DNA of 64,000 bases, taken from positions 1 through 64,000 of the forward strand of contig WION01000041.1 in the NCBI GenBank assembly GCA_015039365.1. The letters are read 5' to 3'. Positions 11,401 to 22,351 of the stretch are shown here, in pieces; the first letter of the stretch is position 1, and every line of letters begins with the position of its first letter. Below the pieces are notes generated by a model. The model ran no database searches. It worked only from the letters and a program-made list of their open reading frames with translations, and was not told where the DNA came from. The DNA is from Amanita rubescens. Lineage: Eukaryota; Basidiomycota; Agaricomycetes; Agaricales; Amanitaceae. Position numbers and translations under genes: made by a program.

Positions 11401-12759
11401 TCAAAGGGATGGAGTCAATCGCTCGAGCAACGAGCCATTGATATAAACTTGAGCAAAGGATGGCCAACTACGCATCACTTCCAAGACCTCATCGGGGAAC
11501 TTTCCCTCCAAGGTCAACCAGATCACAAACTTCTCGAGCGGCGCAATGTCGTGGCTCGGAAGGGACAATCCCTTCCCTCGAGCATCGAAAAGGCGAGAAG
11601 TTGCGGTCACTATTTCCTCTACAAGATTTCCTTGAATAATACATGTCCGAACCTGCAATACCTGCATTTTGGGCATGTAGATGCAGCCCTCAAGTCCTGT
11701 AATATCCTGTATTACATCGAGGGCTCGTCTTGGGTAAGTAATAGAGAGCTCTTCGACGCTGGCCAGTGCTTTCATTACTATGCGCATCTCCTTCGCTCTA
11801 CAATTATCAAGTACCAATCGGCGAATGTGACAAGATGAACGTTGAATTAAAGACGTTATTTCTCTTTCGTAGGGCTGATCATCGTGCAACCAATCGTAGG
11901 CGAGATCAGTGCACCCGTCTATGTGAAGATGTTCCAGTAAAGGCGCAGTGAACCAGGAGAACATCATGGCAAAGGCTAAGGAGATTTCGAGAAGCCGAAG
12001 GCCAGGAAGGCGTACAATGGGAAGTGGGGGATGGTGCCTTGATATGCGGCCGAAGGTTGTGATGATGCGTAACTCTTCGATATTTTCTAACTGAGATAGA
12101 ACTCCCCACGGATTATTGCTGTCCTTGTCGAACTCTTTGCAGGATGTTTCAAGTTTGAGCTTCGTCAATTGTGCCCATGGAAACTGCCATGTTGCCGCAT
12201 ATCTCGGGTTGGATAGATCAAGTTCAGTTAGGTGCGGCGCGATTTGGATTGGGTTATAGTGCTCCGGGGCTAGGGAATGGGGTATGGATATCCTGAGGGA
12301 CTCAAGGCTCGACATGTACCCTCTGTATTTGAGTCCGTCCAAGACTAGCTTTGCTCCATCTCCCAGCTTCAAATCGGCCTTTCTCCATCGCTTCGAGCAC
12401 GATAATAGCGTTCCCCAAACTTTTTTAGGAAATGTTCGGAAGTCTGAATACGGCAGGGACACCGTGACGTCTATGGTGAGAGGCTGCTGTCCAGATCGTT
12501 CGAGGTATAAGGTCGCGCGGCGGTTCATTTCAACAAAATGAGGGGATCTGACTCGCCAATCGGCAGGCTCTAGGGCAAAAGAGGTCCACAAATGCGTGTG
12601 GGACAGAAATATCCCTCTCCAACGCCTGCAAACCTGTCCAACGGCCCACGGAAACTCGTGAAAGTGAGATTTGTTATTTAAATCATGGAGAGCGATAGGT
12701 TCATCGCAAAGAAGATGAAAGATGTCCTGTAAAATTTCCGTTGGTACTTCGGAACTCAT
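11401..12759 (-). CDS. F-box-like protein, intact (452 aa)
   Basis: Single-exon gene. The N-terminus (MSSEVPTEILQDIFHLLC..., then WAVGQVCRRWRGIFLSHTHLW) is the F-box-like pattern common in Agaricomycetes: PTEIL-x-IF, a VCRRWR helix and a following LW. F-box domains bind Skp1 in SCF ubiquitin ligases. The remainder has leucine-rich stretches (LTELDLS, LEHLHIDG, VEELSI) consistent with a degenerate LRR substrate-binding region. Residues 1-452 are open with no lesion, in contrast to the duplicate at 53485-54840. Substrate unknown; such families are large and fast-evolving. Confidence 0.85.
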   Translation of the reverse strand: MSSEVPTEILQDIFHLLCDEPIALHDLNNKSHFHEFPWAVGQVCRRWRGIFLSHTHLWTSFALEPADWRVRSPHFVEMNRRATLYLERSGQQPLTIDVTVSLPYSDFRTFPKKVWGTLLSCSKRWRKADLKLGDGAKLVLDGLKYRGYMSSLESLRISIPHSLAPEHYNPIQIAPHLTELDLSNPRYAATWQFPWAQLTKLKLETSCKEFDKDSNNPWGVLSQLENIEELRIITTFGRISRHHPPLPIVRLPGLRLLEISLAFAMMFSWFTAPLLEHLHIDGCTDLAYDWLHDDQPYEREITSLIQRSSCHIRRLVLDNCRAKEMRIVMKALASVEELSITYPRRALDVIQDITGLEGCIYMPKMQVLQVRTCIIQGNLVEEIVTATSRLFDARGKGLSLPSHDIAPLEKFVIWLTLEGKFPDEVLEVMRSWPSFAQVYINGSLLERLTPSL

Positions 12760-12925
12760 TTTGGCAGTATGCAGAGAGTTCGCAGCACGTGGCTCCTCGA
12801 CACGGAGCGTTCCACGACCAACCCAACGATTCTAGAAAGTTGGTGGAGGAGGAGCAATCAACATGTGTACGCTTGTTTGCATTGTTTATGGTTAACGCAT
12901 CAGAGTCTTCCGCCTCGCCACCAGC

Positions 12926-13500
12926 CCTGGCAGTGGCACTTTGTTACTCCGAATTGGACACGAATGCGAGATCACTGGTGACACCGGTGATCACCACCGT
13001 TCAATGATGATCATTAGTGATCAGCGCAACGTAGCACAACGCATCAACATTATAATCAAAGTGTCTCAACTCTTACAAGTGTCGAGCAGCCCAACGAAGA
13101 AAACTCGCTTGCTCGTCTTGCTTGGGAACGTCTAGGAGATCTCTACAGCTACTTCAACTCTTGCTTTCTCCCTCGAGTCCGAACTTGGGCCGTCAACCTT
13201 TGCTACCATCGATCCCCCGTACTTCCACTCATTCTCGTCCGAGTCGTACGGCTGGCACTTCTGACACTTCTCGCGTATTCTATTCTGCTTATGCCTGCTT
13301 GTTTGAGGAAAGGGAAGAGGAGAAGGGTGACAACGAAGGTGAAAGAGAATAGTATTGACAAAGAAGTGATTGAAGGCATGTAGATTTAAACAGTTTAATA
13401 TAAACAAATTGGGCGCAAGGTCCATGTCGGCACTTCAGCGACGACCACTAGTACATATCCAGCACGTGTAATAAAGAAAAAAGACAGGTAATATACACTT
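12926..13500. other. Intergenic between F-box gene and WD40 gene
   Basis: Contains a serine/threonine-rich open frame at 13122-13352 (+) that resembles no family and is probably not a gene. Confidence 0.5.
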
Positions 13501-14858
13501 TCAAAGTTGCAGCGCTGGCCCGTAGCTCCCTGTGTAACGAAACAATTAACATGACATGGCGAGAAAATGACACACATACATATTCTTGCTTGCCAGTCCC
13601 CGCTTCCCGTAGCGAGCAGTCCTCCCATCGGACTCAGATCAACGGAAATGACCGAGTTTTTGTGACCTTGAAGCTTACACTGCACTGCTGCCGATCTAGC
13701 ATCCCAGAACAAGACTTCGCGGTCTTTGGAACCTGAGACGACCCATTGTCCGTCGTGCGAAACGGCGACGGAAAGGACATAATCCTGCAGTCGCCGGATC
13801 AGCTTATGAAGTAAACAAAAAGGTGAGGCGTACCTCATGTCCAGTGAAGTTCATCGTGCACGGGCTTCCAGGATCAGTTGCACTGTTGCCGCCTCCAGGG
13901 CCATCCTTTCTTGTGGCGTTGGATACGTTCAACCCGCTTAGATCCCAGAACTTCAAGGTTTTGTCCAAGCTTCCGCTGACAAGACCTTTCCCGTCAGGAG
14001 TGAATGCGACACTGTACACACTATTTGTGTGCCCCCGAAGCCGCTCAACGTAAACACCCGTCGCCACGTCCCATATCCGGACGACGGTGTCTAGAGAGCC
14101 CGCAGCAACAAATTGACCATTGGGGGAAATGGCGACGGAGGTAACTGCAGCGTCGCTGTTGAGTGAGACCTTGACATAATCGACGGTTATCATACTGCAA
14201 AAGACGGGAACAAGATCCCACTTTGGCTGGAGCATCCTCATTGTCCACGTCCCATATTCTGACCGTCTGATCGGCCGATCCAGATACGATCAGACGTCCA
14301 TCGAGGGAAAAGTTCAACGAATAAATCTCCTGTTGGTGTCCATCGAGCACGCGGAGGACCCGTTTCTTCGCGATGTCCCAGATCTGTGCCATTCCAAGTT
14401 GAGTATTTGTTAGTGGCACAGGTTAACGATGCATACCCTGATTTGCTTATCATCCGCACCAGTAGCCAGAAGTTTGCCATCTGGGCTGAAACACACGCCC
14501 CGAATATATATGTCTTCGACAGATTCGTGTGTCAAAACGCTGCGAGATGATTTCACTAAAAATCGAACAATGCGAGGATGTGGCTCACCACATCTTGGCG
14601 CCCGTCTTGGTATCGTAGATCTGCGCGGTCCTATTACATCCCGTGGCGAGGTACTTGCCATCCGGTGAAAACCTAACGCAACACACGACGCTGCAAGACC
14701 ATCAAACGTACTAAGAAAGCTCGGCCCGGGAATACACACCTCTCGTGCATTAACCCATGCACCAGTTGGACATCCAGCGCTTTCTCGACCTTTCGATCGA
14801 AAACAACTCGCCAATCGGGATCCCTCTCGTATTCCGGTGGTATTGCATGGATATCCAT
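13501..14858 (-). CDS. Tup1/Groucho-like WD40 protein lacking the N-terminal tetramerisation region
   Basis: Multi-exon gene whose product is the C-terminal half of a Tup1-type co-repressor. The opening ([18 protein letters not shown], then [13 protein letters not shown]) corresponds to the stretch just before the propeller in Tup1. It is followed by the first blade with CNRTAQIYD and further blades containing [33 protein letters not shown] and a last ARIW ending. Seven blades can be traced. The ATG at 14858 is the first in frame. Upstream sequence to ~15400 shows no Tup_N coiled coil and no Gln-rich tract, both normally required for tetramerisation and Ssn6 binding. It is therefore either a truncated paralogue or a gene with a distant, unseen first exon. 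Confidence 0.75.
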
Positions 14859-15723
14859 AGTGTTCCTGAGAAACCCGCCGCGTATCACCCGCAACCTTAT
14901 AATGGCTTTTTCCCATCCTAAATTCCCATGAAATCATGAGGTACCTTTTTTCGCTGAATCCTGATCGCGAGAGCGATTCGCAACACACTATGCGAGTAAA
15001 CCACTGCCTTTCGGACGACCTAAGGAAAGTTGAATATTCTACAAAGTTACACGCGCGGGCCACGGCGATACTAACTGCTAATAGTATTTCTCAAACCACT
15101 CACTGAGTTTGAACCCTAGTATAATCGAGGCCGATCCCCGCTTTTTTGAGCATTTTAGTCGCCAAGTCGCTCTAACTTCGCATTCGAGATTACAGGGATT
15201 ACGTCCGCCACTCGTAAATGTCTGTCTGAAACTTGTCGGGTGCATATTCTCAATAAGATGCCTCCCCGGAGGCATTTTTCGCGGAAAGTTGCGGTGCGTG
15301 GTTCTGACTTCCAATGGGGCCTTCACTTTCCCAGCATGTCCTTTCATTTTAACAATGGAAGACTGGTATGAGATAACTGCATCTCGCTAACCGCTAGGAC
15401 CAATTAGTCGGGTGGATTCAAGAAGGCTGTCAGTTAACAATACTGCCGATATACATCATCAAGAATCGAACAAGAATATCCGTCTGTGTATAGATACATA
15501 ACGAATTCGTCTTACTATTGATATCTCTGGCATCTCACGGATCTTCGATATCGGCTTACGGAACTTCGTTGAAACGAAGGACGACGTCAACATAGGGTCA
15601 TTTACAGTTGAGTTGTAATGTTTGCTAAGTAAGAATGCTAACCGCTGCGCGATCTCAAGTCCTGTCAGAAACACAATTCTATACGACACTCCATCAGCAA
15701 CGAGGTCATGGGGTCCCCCGCAT
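14859..15723. other. Intergenic, no gene recognised
   Basis: Upstream of the Tup1-like gene and downstream of the small secreted protein gene. A search by eye for a Tup_N coiled coil was negative. Confidence 0.5.
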
Positions 15724-16078
15724 TCAATTGCAACTGCCGTCGAAATCCCCACAAGTTGTTCCTAAGGTATTACAGGTGTAGATATGACCAGTCCAGCAAT
15801 TGATGTCGATATTTGGGTTGCCGCAGAATGTATACCCTGCTGACTGCCCGGATGGGCATCTGCAGTTGGAATCTGTGCACGACTAGTACGACCGCATTAT
15901 TAGAAGCTCAAATCGCGAGCATGGGATTGTCATTTCTTACAGCTTCACGGGGGGCAATGTGGGCGGCGGTGACGGCGCCGACGAGGGTGAGGACAATGAT
16001 GCTACTGAATGCAGTGAACTGCGGGAACGAGTGAGTTGGTCATGGTGATAAAGCTTACAGCAAGAGTTGTACCTTCAT
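15724..16078 (-). CDS. Small secreted cysteine-rich protein (80 aa, three exons)
   Basis: Three short exons on the minus strand: 16059-16078, 15941-16004 and 15724-15882, with GT-AG introns. The lengths sum to 243 nt (80 codons plus stop). The predicted product has a clear signal peptide (MKVQLLLSIIVLTLVGAVTA) followed by a ~60-residue mature part with eight cysteines, including a CRCP motif near its start and a CNW-like pattern avoided; the last cysteine is next to the C-terminus. No known family recognised. It is not a hydrophobin, because the CC doublets are missing. Eight cysteines suggest four disulfides in an extracellular effector-like protein. It is hard to find because no exon is long; support comes from the splice signals and the signal peptide together. 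Confidence 0.7.
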
Positions 16079-16622
16079 TTTTGCAGCGAGTAAGAAGTCA
16101 AGATCAAAGATGCTTGTCTGAGGAACGAAAGGCGAAGTTGAGGCCGCTTTATACCTTTTCGACGACACAATACACTCCGTGGAGGTTTCGTTTGAGAAAC
16201 GACGGCATTCTACGTCCGCAGTCTCAAGGAGGAGTTGTGCCGGGTTAGGGCAGCCCATATTTGCAACAAGATGATGGTGTATGAAGCTAATTATATGACA
16301 TCAATTCTGTGTATGAGCGCGGAATCGCCCCACAACGTACGCTTAGATTGCAGCCAAGTATTCAAGGCCCCTGAGTATAACGACCTCAGGCCTCAGTAGA
16401 GCAGTTGATCAATCCTCTCGACGAGCATCAACGCATTTTCGGATAAAGCTGGGCGAGTTATTCCGCGACTATTAGATATTACATACGATTTAGATTTTAG
16501 GCGAAACGCCATGAAAGTCATTATTAGAGCTCAGGTAACCGATTGAGCCAATGGAAACAGGCGACGGTCGCGGACTAGCAAATATGACGTACTAGTATGG
16601 TACCCAGAACGCTGATCATCGG

Positions 16623-16694
16623 GGTTCAGTGGTCTAATGGTTATGATTTCTGTCTCACACACAGAAGGTTCCCAGTTCGATCCTGGGCTGAACC
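16623..16694 (+). tRNA. tRNA-Val (anticodon CAC)
   Basis: 72 nt, no intron. Acceptor GGTTCAG pairs with CTGAACC, the anticodon stem TCTGT pairs with ACAGA, and the loop CTCACAC gives anticodon CAC reading GUG. The T stem CCCAG pairs with CTGGG around TTCGATC. The A box (TGGTCTAATGG) and B box are canonical, and a T5 terminator follows within a few bases. Confidence 0.93.
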
Positions 16695-17092
16695 ACGTTT
16701 TTACCTTCCTTACATCATCAATCTGAGTATACTTTTTGACAGTAGCATTGAGCATGTTAGACGCCCAAATGTGAAGCGATGATGGTCAAACGAAAGATCT
16801 AGACGTATATATATCATGATTTGGGCCACAAACGCATATGTGCACAGGTATCATCTGACTCAGCAGCAGGCAAGCATCTAACTGTATTTAATCGTAAATG
16901 TAAATTAACTCGTCGTCCATGTAAAATGTGTGTAATGACGGAGGGGGAGAGGAAATGGGGTATGTACGGATGATATATGCATGCAATGACATCGTGATCG
17001 CGAGATGACAAGCAACAAAGCTCGAATCCCCCAACCCGCGAAAATGTTAAAAGAAAGAAGAGATGATTTGAACGAACAGGAGTAGGTCTAGT

Positions 17093-18808
17093 TTAGGGTA
17101 TTCGAACGTTACCTCCCATCGTTCGAGGAGTTCGAGGAGTAGGTAGTGGTGAGCTACTATGGCTTCGAGACGTACTCTGCCGCTGTGACTGTTGGTTATT
17201 ATGACGACTATTTTGGGGGTTTTGGTTAGGGTTGATTTGTTGTGGATAGCCATCGTTCGGCCCTGGTGTTTTGCGCAGCTGCGTTCGTTCGTCAACTTCT
17301 TCTTCCGACTCGTCTTCCTCGTTCAAGTTATGCAGCGCCATGTTATCCGGTGCGGGCGTCGGTTCTAGACCCTCTTCATAAGCGTTGAATAACGTTGTTG
17401 ATTGGCTGCGGTAACGTGACCCTGAGTTGCCGCGTGAGTGGCCTCGTCTGCCAGGAGGTGCTGCGGACGCATTTTCAGCAACCCCATTCCAACCTTCCAG
17501 GGACATGCGACCAGATATGCCCAACTGCGGATTGAGTAACCCGCCGTCTAGCGCCGAGTGACCGGGTCGGCCTTCATCGTTTCTTCTGGACAAGTTGAGG
17601 AGGTGGACACCGAGGAACGTAACCGCGAATCCGCAGAGCAGGGAAACAGCATCAGTAGCATTGGTTGTTTGGAAACCTTGAAACAAGATTATAGAAGCGA
17701 CTGCAGTTGCGCTGGAGAAGCCGACGTAGTACATAGGATTAACCCTTCAGAGAGTATGAGTGACAGCACATCATGGATAAACCACGGAAGGACCTACACA
17801 TTCGTAGAAAAGGTATCCAGAGCTTTGTTGAAATAAGTCATTTGTACAAGAATACAAAGAGCCACGACGATTCCGAACACATATGTGCTCGGATGTGTTA
17901 GTTGGTTGTTGCCGCCGATGGTGAGTTTGATAGCCACTCCAAAGCCTTTGATTGCCATAACGGACACGGAACCGACGAGGGAACATATGGATATGTATAC
18001 AACAGGGTTGGAACGACCGTATTTAGGGACGACCGAATAGACCATAACAAGGGTGAATACAAGAACAGTGAAGCAGTAGAGCATAAAGCCTATCGTTATT
18101 GCCTTTGAGTTGACACAGCGAAATAGAGAACAATGCCCATACCTGGTTGCACAGCAAAATTGAGAATTTCGTCCACTGTTTTGATAGGTTTGTCTTCCGG
18201 AGCGTGTAGTACGATGATTAGTGAGCCAATTAAGCAAAGGGCACATCCAAGCCGGCCTAGGTGTCCTAATTCTTCTTGTAGGAGGAAAGACGCTAGAACG
18301 GCCCTGTGGGTGGGTCAACAGTTTAACCGATGATTACGAATGAACGTAACCCCTCACCCAATTATAACACTAAGTGCTCCCAGAGGCGTGATTAATATTG
18401 GGGGTGCAAACGCATACGCAGCAAAATTGGCGACTACGGGGTCCAACGCAAGTGTCAAAAAACTCTTCGTTGAAAACGGAACTCGTGAATCGTACTTTCT
18501 CCCAAAACCACTGTAATCCAGTCGTTAGCTCAACAAAAAGGTGACATCGGCTATGACAATACGTACTGGTGCACATCCCCGCCCACCAAATTGGATTCCG
18601 GAAAAACGACAGGCTATCGGTAGCCTGACTACCGTATGACAACCGTTCTGCCGCATCGTTCAGGCCCTAGAACGCAAAAAGCAGGATGAGTCCCAAGCCA
18701 AAGCGGTAGCGATGCACTATCAACCTTTTTTGTGATGATGAAACTTGTGCCGATGGCTACCGAGCCGGCTAGGGAGAGGATCAGACCGATGTATTTGTCG
18801 TCTACCAT
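17093..18808 (-). CDS. NIPA-type magnesium transporter (DUF803)
   Basis: Multi-exon membrane protein of about 455 residues. The start MVDDKYIGLILSLAGSVAIG at 18808 opens the first membrane helix. Family signatures follow: FIITKKGL; WWAGM; GEIANFAAYAFAPPILITPL, split by two introns; LGRLGCALCLIGSLIIVLHAP; and later NPMYYVGFSSATAVASIILF. About nine hydrophobic segments precede a long hydrophilic tail rich in Ser, Gln, Asn and acidic residues (the last ~140 residues). NIPA proteins are Mg2+ transporters of the drug/metabolite superfamily, placed in the plasma membrane or endosomes. The extension to an upstream in-frame codon is not used because the conserved family start coincides with this ATG. 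Confidence 0.9.
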
Positions 18809-19211
18809 CTTTGCGAGCGCTGATGCCCGTGCGTCGATGGGGGTCGGATTGACGTGGGCGGGTGGGGTGATTGGATAGGAGGAGAAGAGGAGGCAAATAC
18901 GAAAGAGGGCTAGGGCCGCTTGGCACAATTGGCACACCAGGGCAACTTGCGTGGCAGTGCCACGTGCGTCCTTTCACAGCGATCCATCATCACGTCACCT
19001 GTGAGAACAGTCTATTTGAAAGCAAAAAAAACGAAAGCAATGCGACTAACTACTAGATGATATCGATGTACATTATTGGCATAAAAATACGCTAATCGTT
19101 CGTGGAGTGAAATTGAATGGAAATGTGTTCGTAAACTATAGTAGTACCTGCCGTACAAAATAGTTCACCTTTCATGTTGTTTGTTGATAATAAGTTATCA
19201 CGTTGAAGTCT
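18809..19211. other. Intergenic (promoter side of NIPA gene, 3' side of Hsp20 gene)
   Basis: No further gene seen. Confidence 0.5.
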
Positions 19212-20530
19212 TCACCGTATCGGGACTTCTAGCACCTCGGGATTCACTAACCCGGGTCTATTTTGAATCTTGAGCGTAAGGACACCATCGTCCATCGAAA
19301 CATCGACGTCTTCGAGCTGTCAAAGCCGCAACACACACACACGCATCACCACAAAAAAAGAAAGAAAAAGAAAAAAAGGGAGTAGAACGTGAACGTCTTG
19401 ATCGGACAAAACTCAAAAAATGAGGCGCACTTTGGTGTCAGACGAAACGGCAAACGTTCTGATAAACCTGCCGTACTTCCTCTCTCTCACAATCTTTCCG
19501 AGACCTCCGAGTCGCCCTCCTTCGGAGGACGCAAACGGGTCTCTCGTCCGACCAGAAATAGCCACTTGCTTTACGCCATTGTACAAGCACGAAGACAGCG
19601 TGACCCGAACTTCGTCCTTCCTCACGCCCGGAAGCTCCAGTAAAGCAGTGAACACCTTACTTTCAGGATCAACATGCACATCCCCACGAATGAGGTAGCT
19701 TTTTCCAGGCTCTTCGTAGGTGTCAGGATTGGGCGAAGACGGACCGCTGCCACCGTGATGCTGCGTAACCGTAGCCGGGGACCTACCAAAAAAAATGAAT
19801 GAATGAACGAAGATTTTTTTTGGGCGCGCCACTGAGAGACTTACCCGCCACTGGTAGACCGAACAGCCCGTCCCGACGAAGAAGCGTGTCTTCGACTTGT
19901 CCCTTCTCTCAACTGCATCGTCGGTGTCTTCGTTCCAAGTGCGCTCTGGGGCCTTTTATACGGATGTGCTTCGGGGCGCGCGCGATTCGGTCGAGCGACA
20001 AGACCAGAAGTCGGCGTGGGTGCCGTCGGACTAATGCTGATAGGACGCAGTATATCAGAGGGTTGCATACTCAAACGGCTATAATCTAACGTATTTATTA
20101 GCCCTGACCTTCCCTCACGTCCATGGCCATGGTGCGTGTGCGAGCCAGTCTCAAGGTGCATTTGACTGGGAACTACACGTGGAGGAGGAGGTGGATGTGG
20201 TGCTGGTGGTCCAGATGCTTGTTCATCAAGTTGTATAGTTTGGAATGTCGATGGCGTCGGGGGCAGAGAATGTGGATGTGAAAGCTGACGTTGCTGTCGT
20301 TGCTGTTCTTGATGTTGCTGTTCTTGCTGATGTTGACGTTCAACTGTCTCCCATTGAGGGAGTTGGAAGTCGAGTCCTTCAAGAGGCGTGGTCGGCGTCG
20401 TAGTACTGTAACTTTCACCCCCAGGACCAGAGAAATTAAAGGGACTTTGGTACGACATGAGCGAGTCAATTTGGGGAACGCGTGAAAGGCGTGCTGCGAA
20501 TATATAGTCGTTCACAGCGAACTGAGTCAT
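19212..20530 (-). CDS. Small heat-shock protein (Hsp20/alpha-crystallin) with long disordered N-terminal extension
   Basis: Three exons. The first (from ATG 20530) encodes ~220 low-complexity residues with a Gln/His-rich run, a Pro-rich run and many Ser/Thr. After the intron at ~19785-19840 comes the alpha-crystallin domain: a DVHVDPESKVFTALLELPGV strand, the ISGRTR strand and the RERKYGRFIRTFAV segment. The final exon supplies LEDVDVSMDDGVLTLKI and a C-terminal tail containing the LEVPI anchor, the I/V-x-I/V-like motif used for oligomer assembly. Hsp20s are ATP-independent holdases. The extension is much longer than in typical fungal Hsp20s (usually 150-220 aa in total), which may change oligomer size or location. 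Confidence 0.88.
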
Positions 20531-20921
20531 AATCGTTATCACCTGTCCGCTTCCGGCGAACAATGAAGTGATTCGCAGGACCAAGAATATGACACGACAC
20601 ACCGCATCAACCCGACGCGCCAGGACCCCGCGTGACAGCGGCGACCTTCCTAAAAAGGAAGTTCCCGTGCAGGGCGCTATCCATATTTGGCAACTAGGGC
20701 GCCCACGAGGAGCGTCGGCTGTGCAAGACCCGTGCACCCGAACAACCGTCTCCATTCATCTCACGAATCTGGAACGGAGTACTAGTCAACCAATGTACGT
20801 TATACGCCGGTTTAGGAATAATACAGTATCATATCAGGAGAACAATGGACATACGTCAAAAAGCAAAAACATGGTCGGAAGACCTCTCCGAGTCACACAC
20901 ACACATGACCACAACCAAATC

Positions 20922-22255
20922 TCAACGTTTTTCATCTTCGTTTTGCGGCCGTTCGCCTTCGCTCATCTCCGCAGCATCGGACACTTCTATTGTTGAGGGT
21001 AGACTTTGACTTCCCGCTCGGCTTCTTGCGATCAGGGTCCCCGTTTCTGCAATCCTGGCACCGCGGTCGAAACTAGCTCGCCGACTGACGTTACCGCTAC
21101 GATTCCGTAGACTGCCCGTTTCTGCAATTCTAGCACCGCGGTCGATGCTTCCGCGTCTCACAGTAGAGTTTCGGCGACTGAGTGGCTCAGTGGGCGAATG
21201 TGAGTGGTCTCTGTGCGGCATGTGATATATCACCGTGGGAGACCCAAAAGACGAAGAGAGAGACGGGGGTGGTACGGAGGGATAAGACAACGTGCGGAAT
21301 GGGGTACCCTGCGACATGGTAGGATCAGTGTGTAGCGAGATGGAAGTGGATGGGCTGGTCATGTTGGTGCTTATGTAACTCGCAGGGTTGGTCGACGTTG
21401 CCGGCGAGAACGGGAACGGCGAGTCTGACGAGGACGGGGAATGTGACAGTGGCGTACTGACTTCTGAAGAAATATTAATTGGGCGTGGCACTTGAGATGA
21501 CGGGCGGGGAATAGGTACTCCGTTCGTCCGCCGCATCGAATGACCGGAGAGCTGTGTAGTACTAGAGGTATGTGGTGATGAAGACACCGAATTTGAGGAC
21601 GACCTGTGATGGGTCGGTTGCGAAAACGGATCTGACGATAACCCAATCAAGTTATCAACTGACAGGCCCAGCTGCAGTTTAGCGAGACACTAGTATTAGC
21701 CCTGAACTAACAACAGATCTAGAACATAACATACCCTACGTCTATGTTCAATCAGCTCTTCACGATATATCTCGTTGAGCCGCGTTATTCTGATATAGTC
21801 GCGTTCGGTATCTGCAAGACAATTTCTCAGCCGCTCGTTCTCCCGACGCATCGCTTCGAACATCGTTTCCATGCTTGGAGAAGCAGGATCCGTGCCCGCC
21901 ATAAAGCTCCTAAGACCAAATCTAGCATCTGGAGAAACGCTAATGCCGTAGCCGTTGGCTTGTTGTTGTTGTTGCTGCTGGGCTTGACGCAGGGCAGAGA
22001 GTTCGCGAGAGAGTCTGTTGACATGAGATTCTGATTCCGCTTCTAGGGTGTTCTCGAGGTTGATTTTTTCCTCCCTCAACTAAGTGATAGAGATAAGTCC
22101 GTATTGATGCAGGAACACAATCTACTACGAACCTGCTCGAGTTTCCGAGACAAAATGATGATTATCCGTTCTTCCTCTGCTTCGTATGCATTGATGAGGT
22201 CTTCTTGACGACTATGTGGGTTTGAGTGGCGTCTAATGGGAGGAGAGAACGACAT
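20922..22255 (-). CDS. Coiled-coil, Ser/Pro-rich protein of unknown function
   Basis: Three exons. The N-terminal ~40 residues (from ATG 22255) run into a long heptad-rich coiled coil (EEERIIIILSRKLEQ, EKINLENTLEAESE, RLSRELSALRQAQ, then a short poly-Gln and a second coil RRENERLRNC...RLNEIYREEL). The last exon (20922-21650) is a Ser/Pro/Thr-rich tail with two near-identical blocks, RRGSIDRGARIAETG and RRASFDRGARIAETG. These RRxS-x-D sites look like basophilic kinase or 14-3-3 sites. It resembles basidiomycete coiled-coil scaffolds; no family name can be given. No lesions. Confidence 0.75.
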
Positions 22256-22351
22256 GATGGTTGTCGCGGAGGAGGAGATTTTACGAGAATCAAGTTCATT
22301 CAAGTGTCACTGGGCTTATAATTATGTGACCTCTTTACTACGCCTCATTAA

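Larger units (their letters stand above)
9971..12925. repeat. Inverted segmental duplication, arm A (contains intact F-box gene and the transposon)
   Basis: This segment is highly similar to the reverse complement of 53318-55455. Once the 825-bp transposon and its 9-bp target duplication are removed, the two arms have nearly equal length (about 2.12 and 2.14 kb). Similarity covers the whole F-box gene, its upstream region and about 600 bp of 3' flank, and stops on one side near 9971 and on the other near 12925. Edges were judged by eye and may be off by tens of bases. Confidence 0.85.

Noticed and set aside
19795..19812. GAATGAATGAATGAA microsatellite
   Set aside because: Only about four units, lying in the Hsp20 intron; unremarkable.
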